NCBI GenBank assembly: GCA_046728975.1
Contig: JBKPFU010000056.1
Location: 1 to 13,797 of the forward strand
Direction of reading: 5' to 3'
DNA length: 13,797 bases
From: JBKPFU01 sp046728975
GTDB lineage: Bacteria; Actinomycetota; Thermoleophilia; Gaiellales; Gaiellaceae
Made by a program: the position numbers and the translations under genes
Shown: piece by piece, positions 5,774 to 11,978 of the stretch
Numbering within the stretch: the first letter of the stretch is position 1
How the letters are laid out: every line of letters begins with the position of its first letter
The notes under the pieces: model-generated
What the model was told of the DNA's origin: nothing
The model's input: only the letters and a program-made list of their open reading frames with translations
Database searches by the model: none

Positions 5774-7659
5774 CAGCCTTCTGACGCTTGCCGTTCGGCC
5801 TCGGCGGTGCGTCTCCTCGCTCGGACGCTGCGTGCCGTGTGACGGATGACCGAGCGAATCGGCCCAAAACGCGGCCGTTCAGCCGCCGTCGGGTAGGGGG
5901 CGTACCGGCCCGCGCTCAGCGCCGTCAGCTGAGCGGCGACCGCGAACCACGCGAGCGCTGCGACCACCGCCGGCCAGCCCACGAACCCGACTGCCACCAG
6001 CTCGAGCAGATACCAGGGTGCATCGAGCCCGAGCTGGTACCGAAACGCGAACGAAGCGAGGAGGAGCAGCGGCCCGGCGAACCCCGCCGCGAGCGCGACC
6101 CAGCGAGCCCAGGCCCGTTGAGCGCGCACCTGCGGTAACCAGAGCCAGGCGTGCAGGGAGGGGAGGATGAAGATGACCGCGAACGGGTTCATCGCGACGA
6201 CGACCACCGCGATCACGCCGAGCGCGAGCAGGGCTGCCGTGTAGCCGGCGAGAACCTCGACCGCCGCAACGGTCCTCCTCGGCGTCAGCCTGTCGCGCGC
6301 AACGAGCCAGCCGAGACCGGCGAGCACGGCGACGCCGATCAGGCCCAGGGCCGGCCAGTGTTCCGCCGGGCGCGTCTCCGGCGAGAGCGGCAGGTCAGAG
6401 CCGTTGGGCCACGCCCCGAGCAGCGAGAAGAACGCGAAAACGAGCCCCACCCATAGCCAGAAGGCCAGGCGGCTTCGGTAGCTGCGCAGCGCAGGCGCGA
6501 GCGGGACGTGTCGACGGCGGCAGCGCGCGAACAGGTCGACCACCGTGATCAGGACCGGCAGGAGCATCGCGATCAGGACGAGCTGAATCGCCCAACCGCG
6601 GACGATCCGAGGCCCGAGGTAGACGTAGCTCGTCGTTCCCTGAGCGAGCTCGACGCCGGGGTCGAGCGAGCGAAGGAGCTCCTGAGTGGCGCGCCCAAGC
6701 TGGGCGAGGTGACGGCCGTTCAACCTCGGCGCAGAGTCAGAGAAGGCCGGAGGCGGACGCGCGCCGGCCGTCGTCAGCGTCACCGCAGGAATTCCGCGCG
6801 CAACCAGGGGCGCCTGCTCGTAGAGGCTGAAGGGGAATCCGAGGTCGATCAGCTGCCCCAGCGCGCTCGTCCGCGCCGGACGTTCGCCTGTCTGCTCGGC
6901 GACGCGGGCCGCCGCCGTCTCGACGAGGGTCGCGGCCGGCGAGCGTGGTGTATCGCCGGTGATGACGAGGCGGGGCTTGTCGTTGCCGGCGATCGAATCG
7001 AGGCTGACGACGGCGATGACCCGGCCGCGGTAGGTGCGCGCGAAGCGCTCCGCGCCCAGACCGCCGAAGGCGCCGCCGTCGGTCGCCACCAGCAGGATCG
7101 TGTGCGCCGGAAGCGGGGCGCGCGAGGCGCCTCCGACCGCGGTGGTCGTCGCGTACGAGCGCGCCAGCTCGAGCAAGGCGCCAACGCCCGATGCGTTGTC
7201 GTTCGCGCCCGGCCCCGTCCCGGCGTCGTCACGGTGCGCCATGACCACGAGGGCTTCCTGCGATCGGCCGGGGACGAGGGCGATGAGGTTCTCGAGACGA
7301 ACGCGCCCGTGCCCCGGAATCGTCGCTCGAAAGCGGTCGTGACGGACGCGAAAGCCGTAGGACGCGAACTGGCTCTCGATCCAGTCGGCCGCGCCTTCGG
7401 CGCCCACCGAGCCTGGAAACCGGCCCGGGAACAGCCGGGAGAGGTCGCGGGCGAAGCCGACGGCGGTGGTCTTGTCGAAGCCGGGAGGGAGGCGCGGCTC
7501 GGCAGGGCGAAGCGGCTCCGGCTTGGCGACGCTGAATGCGGCGACGAGCAGGGGAATTCCGACGAGCAGCCAGGTGCCTCGGTAGAGGCGCGCGTTGACG
7601 GGACGATCGATCGAGCCCGGCCGTGCCCGCGCACGCTGTGGGGGCATGGGTGCCGCCAT
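5773..7659 (-). CDS. Polytopic membrane protein with degenerate M28 peptidase domain
   Basis: A 628-residue membrane protein. One N-terminal helix (about 28-44) precedes an M28 aminopeptidase-like domain, followed by about seven hydrophobic segments (roughly 356-376, 399-417, 436-453, 463-488, 489-508, 518-538, 550-580) and a basic tail. The fold is recognisable: VVMAHRDD at 138-145 has the first zinc-ligand His142, GANDNASGVGALLELAR at 151-167 has the bridging Asp154, and VVSLDSIAGND at 217-227 has Asp221. The usual Glu-Glu (catalytic base and zinc ligand) is replaced: TDGGAFGGLGA at 193-203 puts Gly-Ala at 196-197. The final His expected in an HT-D motif is absent near AFSDSAPRLN (305-314). 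Hydrolysis by the normal mechanism is unlikely. It starts at ATG 7659, 9 bases after TACTAT, and is coupled to the downstream sortase-like gene. Confidence 0.85.
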   Translation of the reverse strand: MAAPMPPQRARARPGSIDRPVNARLYRGTWLLVGIPLLVAAFSVAKPEPLRPAEPRLPPGFDKTTAVGFARDLSRLFPGRFPGSVGAEGAADWIESQFASYGFRVRHDRFRATIPGHGRVRLENLIALVPGRSQEALVVMAHRDDAGTGPGANDNASGVGALLELARSYATTTAVGGASRAPLPAHTILLVATDGGAFGGLGAERFARTYRGRVIAVVSLDSIAGNDKPRLVITGDTPRSPAATLVETAAARVAEQTGERPARTSALGQLIDLGFPFSLYEQAPLVARGIPAVTLTTAGARPPPAFSDSAPRLNGRHLAQLGRATQELLRSLDPGVELAQGTTSYVYLGPRIVRGWAIQLVLIAMLLPVLITVVDLFARCRRRHVPLAPALRSYRSRLAFWLWVGLVFAFFSLLGAWPNGSDLPLSPETRPAEHWPALGLIGVAVLAGLGWLVARDRLTPRRTVAAVEVLAGYTAALLALGVIAVVVVAMNPFAVIFILPSLHAWLWLPQVRAQRAWARWVALAAGFAGPLLLLASFAFRYQLGLDAPWYLLELVAVGFVGWPAVVAALAWFAVAAQLTALSAGRYAPYPTAAERPRFGPIRSVIRHTARSVRARRRTAEAERQASEG

Positions 7660-7667
7660 AGCGCGGC

Positions 7668-7674
7668 TATAGTA
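7668..7674. promoter_or_regulatory. Symmetric TANNNTA -10 element between M28-like gene and response regulator
   Basis: The 50-bp divergent gap holds TATAGTA. On the plus strand TATAGT (7668-7673) would start a transcript near 7680, leaving about 30 nt before the regulator ATG at 7710. On the minus strand TACTAT (7674-7669) lies 9 bases before ATG 7659, giving a leaderless or nearly leaderless mRNA. It has the same symmetric form as the element at 3886. No convincing -35 element is seen on either strand. Confidence 0.55.
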
Positions 7675-7709
7675 GGGAGAAGCTCCGGCGGGCCCACGTT
7701 TTTCGTTTG

Positions 7710-8408
7710 ATGCCCGACTCCTCGACCATTCTCCTCGTCGACGACGAGGATTCCGTGCAAAGGCTCCTCGCCTACCCGCTCGAGCGGGACGGCTTCCGCG
7801 TGCTGCAGGCGAGAGACGGCGAGGAGGCGCTCGACCGCTTCCGCGGCGAGTCCGTCGATCTCGTCGTCCTCGACCTGATGCTGCCGAAGCTGGACGGGCT
7901 GGAGGTCTGCAAGCGGCTCCGCGCTCAGAGCAACGTGCCGATCATCATGCTGACGGCGCGCGACGACGAGCTCGACAAGGTTCTCGGGCTCGAGCTCGGC
8001 GCCGACGACTACATCACGAAGCCGTTCTCGATCCGCGAGTTCCGAAGCCGCGTACGGGCGCTTCTCCGCCGCGCCGCGGCGCCCGCTACCGCGTCCCGCG
8101 AGGCGGAGACGATCGATGTCGACGGTCTGCGCATCGACCCGAGCCGCCGCGCGGTCGAGGTTCGTGGCGCTCCCGTGCAGCTGACGTACGTCGAGTTCGA
8201 GCTTCTACGGACGCTCGCGGCGAACCCAGGCCGTGTGTACACGCGCGAGATGCTCCTGCGGGCTCTCTGGGGCGACTCCGACTACCGCGAGCCGCGGACG
8301 ATCGACGTCCATGTGCGGCACCTGCGGGAGAAGCTGGAGCGGGATCCGCGCGCTCCGGAGTACATCTTCACCGTCCGCGGCGTCGGCTACCGCTTCCGCG
8401 AGCGATGA
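7710..8408 (+). CDS. OmpR/PhoB-family response regulator
   Basis: DNA-binding output half of a two-component system. The receiver domain (about 6-120) has the acidic pair Asp11/Asp12, phospho-acceptor Asp55 in VVLDLMLP, Thr81 in MLTARDD and Lys103 in ITKPF. The winged-helix effector (about 135-230) has LTYVEFELLRTLAANPGRVYTRE and ends with the usual VRGVGYRF. The 232-residue length is standard. ATG 7710 gives MPDSSTILLVDDE; the frame extends back one codon to TTG 7707, which is less likely. No Shine-Dalgarno sequence sits close to the ATG. The stop overlaps the kinase start (ATGA), so the two are coupled. With the nearby HtrA gene it resembles mycobacterial MprA, but the sequence alone does not prove orthology. 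Confidence 0.95.
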   Translation: MPDSSTILLVDDEDSVQRLLAYPLERDGFRVLQARDGEEALDRFRGESVDLVVLDLMLPKLDGLEVCKRLRAQSNVPIIMLTARDDELDKVLGLELGADDYITKPFSIREFRSRVRALLRRAAAPATASREAETIDVDGLRIDPSRRAVEVRGAPVQLTYVEFELLRTLAANPGRVYTREMLLRALWGDSDYREPRTIDVHVRHLREKLERDPRAPEYIFTVRGVGYRFRER

Positions 8409-9787
8409 ACCTTCGCCCGCTGCACAGCGTCGGCGCCCGGCTCTCGCTGGCGCTGTTGCTCGTCGTCGCGCTCGCGCTCGGGATCGTCTACCTGGTCGTC
8501 ATCCCCTCGCTCGAAGACCGCCTCGTCGCCTCGAAGCTCTCCGAGCTCGCGGGCGCTGCCCCGAGTGTTGCGCGCCAGTACGACGCCCACCCCAACGACC
8601 CGGATGTCCTGGACAACGCGGCGGCGAGCAGCAACGCGCGCGTGATCGTGCTGTTACCCCTGACCGAGGACTCGCTCGCCGTGTACGACAACTCCCCGCG
8701 AGGGCTGGAGACGAAGGCCTTCGAGAGCGACCCGATCGCCGTTCGGGCCAACAAGACGGGTTCGCTTCAACGCGGAACGATCAACCACTCCGGAGAGCGG
8801 TTTGCGGAGGTCGCCGTGCCCGATCGAAACGGCGAGATCTTGCTCCTGTCGACGTCGCTCGAGGACTCGCTCGCGGACGTCCGGCTCGCGCAGCGGCGGC
8901 TCCTGCTCGCGGGCGCCATCGCCCTCGCGGTGGCCTTGGCGATTGGGTACGGGGCGGCGCGGTTGTTCGCCAGGCGCATCCGTCGGCTGGAACGAGCGGC
9001 CGACCGCATCGCCGGCGGCGAGTTCGACGAGCCCGTCGCCGACGAAAGCCAGGACGAGCTCGGAGAGCTCTCCCGCGCCTTCGACCGTATGCGCGAGCGC
9101 CTGGCGCAGCTCGAGCACGCGCGCCGCGAGTTCGTGGCGAACGCGTCGCACGAACTGCGCACGCCGCTTTTCTCGCTCGGCGGGTATCTGGAGCTGCTCG
9201 AGGACGAAGACCTCGATGAGGCGACGCGGACGGAATTCATGGAGACGATGGCCGAGCAGGTGCGTCGTCTGACCAAGCTCGCGGACGATCTCCTGGATCT
9301 CTCCCGGCTGGACGCCGGGCGGCTGCGCGTGTCTCCGGAGCCAATCGACCTCTCGCAGCTCGCCGAAGCGGTCGTCGACGAGTTCGCCGCCGTCGCGCGC
9401 GCCAGCCGCCACCCGCTCTCCGTTGAGCGCGACGGAGGCGTTCACGCGGTCGGCGACGGCGAGCGTGTCGTCCAGATCGTGCGCATCCTGCTCGAGAACG
9501 CGCTCGTTCATACCCCGATCGGGACAACGGTGCGTGTTCGGACGCGGCAGGAGGATCGTCGCGCCGTCCTGGAGGTGGAGGACGAAGGCCCGGGCATCCC
9601 GCCGGAGCACACGCAGGAGCTCTTCGAGCGGTTCTACCGGGTGGACGGCACGAAAGCGTCGGGGAGCGGCCTCGGACTGGCGATCGCGAAGGAGCTCGCC
9701 GAGGTCATGGGCGGCGCGATCGAGGTCGAGTCTGAGAGAGGGCGGACCACGTTCACCCTTGCGCTTGTCAGCGAAAAGCCGATTTAG
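8405..9787 (+). CDS. Two-component sensor histidine kinase
   Basis: Membrane sensor that autophosphorylates and passes phosphate to the preceding regulator. At 460 residues it shows TM1 at about 12-35, an extracytoplasmic sensor region at about 36-163, TM2 at about 165-188, a HAMP domain (189-240), and a dimerisation/phosphoacceptor domain with His249 in ANASHELRTPL. The ATPase domain has the N box around Asn365 (ILLENALVH), G1 DEGPGIP at 393-399, the F box FERFYRVD at 407-414, and G2 SGSGLGLAI at 419-427. All key residues are intact. ATG 8405 overlaps the regulator TGA in ATGA. The small sensor region resembles envelope-stress sensors of the MprB/BaeS type; its signal is unknown. Confidence 0.95.
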   Translation: MNLRPLHSVGARLSLALLLVVALALGIVYLVVIPSLEDRLVASKLSELAGAAPSVARQYDAHPNDPDVLDNAAASSNARVIVLLPLTEDSLAVYDNSPRGLETKAFESDPIAVRANKTGSLQRGTINHSGERFAEVAVPDRNGEILLLSTSLEDSLADVRLAQRRLLLAGAIALAVALAIGYGAARLFARRIRRLERAADRIAGGEFDEPVADESQDELGELSRAFDRMRERLAQLEHARREFVANASHELRTPLFSLGGYLELLEDEDLDEATRTEFMETMAEQVRRLTKLADDLLDLSRLDAGRLRVSPEPIDLSQLAEAVVDEFAAVARASRHPLSVERDGGVHAVGDGERVVQIVRILLENALVHTPIGTTVRVRTRQEDRRAVLEVEDEGPGIPPEHTQELFERFYRVDGTKASGSGLGLAIAKELAEVMGGAIEVESERGRTTFTLALVSEKPI

Positions 9788-9849
9788 CCACGAAACCTCA
9801 GCGTTTTTACGTGGAATCGTCCAAAAGGGCCAGTATGCAGGCCTTTTGG
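9788..9849 (+). repeat. Two tandem imperfect hairpins after the histidine kinase gene
   Basis: The first hairpin begins at the base after the kinase stop. CCACGAAA (9788-9795) pairs with TTT-A-CGTGG (ending 9814) with one bulged A and a small loop. The second pairs CCAAAAGGGCC (9821-9831) with GGCCTTTTGG (9840-9849), ten base pairs with one bulged G and the eight-base loop AGTATGCA. Neither is followed by a T run, so a simple intrinsic terminator is not supported. The stretch is clearly more AT-rich than the flanking genes. It could act in transcript ends or stability, or as an element associated with the next gene. Confidence 0.55.
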
Positions 9850-9867
9850 TCGTCCAGTAGCGCTGCC

Positions 9868-9882
9868 ATGCTGACCCGATGA
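9868..9882 (+). other. Four-codon mini-ORF overlapping the LAGLIDADG-like gene start
   Basis: ATGCTGACCCGATGA encodes Met-Leu-Thr-Arg and stops in an ATGA shared with the start of the next gene at 9879. Neither start has a Shine-Dalgarno sequence. It might provide coupled initiation, but such a short ORF can arise by chance. Confidence 0.2.
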
Positions 9883-10196
9883 CGATTGAATGGGCCGCCG
9901 GGGTCTACGAGGGAGAGGGGTCGGCGACGCGTTGCGACGGCCGTATACGGCTCGCGCTCAAGATGACGAACGAGGAGGTCGTCTGGCGCTTTGCCTGCGT
10001 GCTCGGCTTCGGGATTGTGTACGGCCCCTATGTCTTCGAGGCCAAGGACGGCTTCCGCCGAAAGCCCTTTTGGATGTGGGTTGCCGAGGGAGAGGAGGCC
10101 TGGGAAGCCGCTGACCTCCTGTGGCCGTGGTTGAGCGAGGCTCGGATGGGGCAGATCGACCGCGTCTTTGGAGAATCGGAACGGATCGAGCCGTAG
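9879..10196 (+). CDS. Free-standing single-motif LAGLIDADG homing-endonuclease-like protein
   Basis: A 105-residue protein. WAAGVYEGEGS at 5-15 matches the LAGLIDADG helix signature, with Glu13 at the place of the catalytic acid. The rest fits a single LAGLIDADG domain: RIRLALKMTNEEVVWRF (22-38, a strand then a helix), VLGFGIVYGPYV (41-52), KPFWMWVAEGEEAWEAADLLWPWL (62-85) and a final basic-aromatic helix. Single-motif members act as homodimers that cut or bind a pseudo-palindromic DNA site. I see no intron or intein around it. Its GC content looks lower than that of neighbouring genes, consistent with acquisition. It sits between the sensor kinase and HtrA genes, 16 nt upstream of the htrA ATG. 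It might instead be a domesticated DNA-binding protein. Confidence 0.75.
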   Translation: MTIEWAAGVYEGEGSATRCDGRIRLALKMTNEEVVWRFACVLGFGIVYGPYVFEAKDGFRRKPFWMWVAEGEEAWEAADLLWPWLSEARMGQIDRVFGESERIEP

Positions 10197-10197
10197 C

Positions 10198-10203
10198 TAC
10201 AGT
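10198..10203 (+). promoter_or_regulatory. Candidate -10 element for the HtrA gene
   Basis: TACAGT fits TANNNT and ends 9 bases before ATG 10213, just after the LAGLIDADG-like stop. No Shine-Dalgarno sequence precedes the ATG, so a leaderless or very short-leader transcript is possible. No -35 element is apparent. Confidence 0.35.
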
Positions 10204-10212
10204 TCGTCTCGA

Positions 10213-11436
10213 ATGCGCGCAGGCCCGACTGCTGTGTTCGGCTTGATCGCCGCCGTAATCGGCGGCGTTTGCGTCTTGGCCGTCGGAAAGGCGGCCGGCT
10301 GGCTGGACTCGACGACGAATAGGACAGTCTTCGTCGAGAGAGGCGAGGTGGCCCAGCCGGTGCGGAATGGGCCCAGGATCACCGGCGCAGCCGCGAAGCC
10401 GCTGAGCGGCAACGGCTTCAACCCTGCGCGGATCTACGCCAATCGCGCCTCAGGTGTAGTCACGATCTACGCCGTCTACGGCTCGCCGAACTCGGAGGCG
10501 GCCGAGGCGGCTCAGGGTTCCGGCTTCGTCGTCTCCAAGGACGGCTACGTCCTCACGAACTCGCACGTGATCACGACCGCCGGCGAGGGGGCGACGGGCG
10601 ACAAGGTCACCGCCGCCGACCAGGTGTTCGTCGAGTTCCAGGACCGCGATCGCGTGCCGGCCGAGGTGGTCGGCTGGGACATCTTTGACGACGTCGGCCT
10701 GCTGAGGGTGAAGCCGTCGAGCCACTCGCTTTCGCCGGTGCCGCTCGGTGACTCCGCCCGTGTCTCCGTCGGCGAGCCTGTTGCCGCGATCGGAAGCCCG
10801 TTCGGAAACGAGAACTCGCTCGCCGTCGGCGTCGTGTCGGCCACGGAGCGCTCGATCAACTCGCTCACCTCGGCCTACAACCTGGTCGACGCCATTCAGA
10901 TCGACGCGCCGATCAACCACGGCAACTCGGGCGGCCCGCTCTTCGACGCTCGCGGCCGTGTAATCGGGATCAACGCGCAGATCCGGAGCCAGTCCGGAAA
11001 CGCGGAGGGGGTTGGGTTTGCGGTGCCTATCGACTCGGCCAAGCGCTCGATGCAGCAGCTGATCGCCACGGGCAAGGTCGCGTACGCATACGTCGGAATC
11101 GAGACTGAGGACCTGACGCCTTCGCTTGCGCGACGCTTTGGCTACCCCGTCGGCTCGGGCGCGGTGGTCACGACAGTGCACTCCGATACGCCCGGCGCCG
11201 CGGCCGGCTTGCGCGGCGGGAACAAGAAGGAGCGCGCGCTCGGCACCATCTTCACCGTGGGCGGCGACCTGATCGTCGCCATCGACGGGCAGCCGGTCAG
11301 CAGCGCCGAGGACGTGGTTCGGGTCGTGACGGAGCGTCTCAACCCGGGGCAGACGGCGAGGTTCACGATCTACCGTGGCACGTCTCGTCGCACCGTGCCG
11401 GTGAAGCTGAGCATGCGGCCGGCGAACCCGGAATAG
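10213..11436 (+). CDS. HtrA/DegP-like membrane-anchored serine protease with PDZ domain
   Basis: Envelope quality-control protease or chaperone acting outside the cytoplasmic membrane. Numbered from ATG 10213 (407 residues): a transmembrane anchor at about 7-29, a low-complexity linker, a trypsin-like domain at about 75-285, and a PDZ domain at about 290-400. The catalytic triad is His118 in LTNSHVI, Asp160 in DDVGLL and Ser239 in HGNSGGPLF. PVAAIGSPFG at 189-198 and VGFAVPID at 267-274 are family landmarks. The PDZ domain carries the inserted-looking stretch GGNKKERALGTIFTVGG (335-351) before DLIVAIDGQPV. The frame is open upstream to TTG 10168, but the ATG places the hydrophobic anchor at the N-terminus as expected. 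Its place after a two-component pair parallels mycobacterial pepD after mprAB. Confidence 0.95.
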   Translation: MRAGPTAVFGLIAAVIGGVCVLAVGKAAGWLDSTTNRTVFVERGEVAQPVRNGPRITGAAAKPLSGNGFNPARIYANRASGVVTIYAVYGSPNSEAAEAAQGSGFVVSKDGYVLTNSHVITTAGEGATGDKVTAADQVFVEFQDRDRVPAEVVGWDIFDDVGLLRVKPSSHSLSPVPLGDSARVSVGEPVAAIGSPFGNENSLAVGVVSATERSINSLTSAYNLVDAIQIDAPINHGNSGGPLFDARGRVIGINAQIRSQSGNAEGVGFAVPIDSAKRSMQQLIATGKVAYAYVGIETEDLTPSLARRFGYPVGSGAVVTTVHSDTPGAAAGLRGGNKKERALGTIFTVGGDLIVAIDGQPVSSAEDVVRVVTERLNPGQTARFTIYRGTSRRTVPVKLSMRPANPE

Positions 11437-11445
11437 GCGAACCCG
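11421..11445 (+). repeat. Short direct repeat across the htrA stop codon
   Basis: GGCGAACCCG occurs at 11421-11430 and again at 11436-11445, a 15-base period, with the TAG stop (11434-11436) between the copies. It looks like a small local duplication. The rest of the gap to 11516 is GC-rich, and I see nothing else in it. Confidence 0.4.
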
Positions 11446-11516
11446 CCTCCTTCGCCGCCTCCGGCGCCGTTCCTCCTGCCGGTTAGGACGGAGCGCTTGA
11501 TGGGAATGAGCGCGCT

Positions 11517-11939
11517 ATGGGCGACACGGGGCGGTCGGTTCGGCTCAGCATCCCGGCAAGGGCCGAGTACATAACACTCGGGAGGCTTGCGCTCAGCGGG
11601 CTCTCCCGAGTCCGGCCGCTCCCGGAGGAGACGCTCGGAGACCTGAAGCTCGCGCTCACGGAGGCGTGCACGAACTCTGTCCGGCACGCCTACGAGGAGG
11701 GCCGGGAAGGGGCGGTCGAGATCCTGTACGAGCTCGAGCCGGATCGGATCGCGGTCGAGGTCGCGGACGAGGGAGAAGGGTTCACTCCTGAGGGGCTCGA
11801 GGCACTGACCGACGGCGACGAGCTGAACGAGGGCGGCCTGGGCATCGCGATCATCCGCGCAGTCTCCGACGAGGTCGAGTTCGGCGCCGGCAGAGGCGGC
11901 GGCTCGCGCTTGCGGTTCGTCAAGTTTCTGCCTGACTAG
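11517..11939 (+). CDS. RsbW/SpoIIAB-like anti-sigma factor ATPase
   Basis: Small GHKL-type ATPase of 140 residues, the usual size for anti-sigma regulatory kinases, which hold a sigma factor and phosphorylate a STAS-domain antagonist. The N box is LALTEACTNSVRHAY at 45-59 (Glu49, Asn53), the G1 box is VADEGEGF at 82-89, and the G2 region is GGLGIAIIRAVSDEVE at 106-121. No partner sigma factor or anti-anti-sigma gene is in the window, so the target is unknown. ATG 11517 is chosen because SVRLSIPA then begins the typical first strand; two other nearby ATGs (11500, 11506) are out of frame. I see no good Shine-Dalgarno or -10 element directly upstream, so readthrough from the HtrA gene is possible. 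Its position before trehalose genes fits a general-stress role (inference). Confidence 0.9.
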   Translation: MGDTGRSVRLSIPARAEYITLGRLALSGLSRVRPLPEETLGDLKLALTEACTNSVRHAYEEGREGAVEILYELEPDRIAVEVADEGEGFTPEGLEALTDGDELNEGGLGIAIIRAVSDEVEFGAGRGGGSRLRFVKFLPD

Positions 11940-11948
11940 GCCGACCGT

Positions 11949-11954
11949 TATCCT
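11949..11954 (+). promoter_or_regulatory. Candidate -10 element upstream of treT
   Basis: TATCCT fits TANNNT and lies in the 39-bp gap, 24 bases before ATG 11979, so a transcript would carry a leader of roughly 16-18 nt. No clear -35 element or Shine-Dalgarno sequence is seen. Confidence 0.35.
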
Positions 11955-11978
11955 CGGGCTCGCGCCGGCCCCCTGATC

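Noticed and set aside
6508..7710. 400-codon plus-strand frame opposite the M28-like gene
   Set aside because: Antisense shadow; its composition mirrors the G/C third positions of the real gene.
9821..9849. Intrinsic terminator for the histidine kinase gene
   Set aside because: The hairpin is clear but has no following T run, so it is listed only as a hairpin of unknown role.
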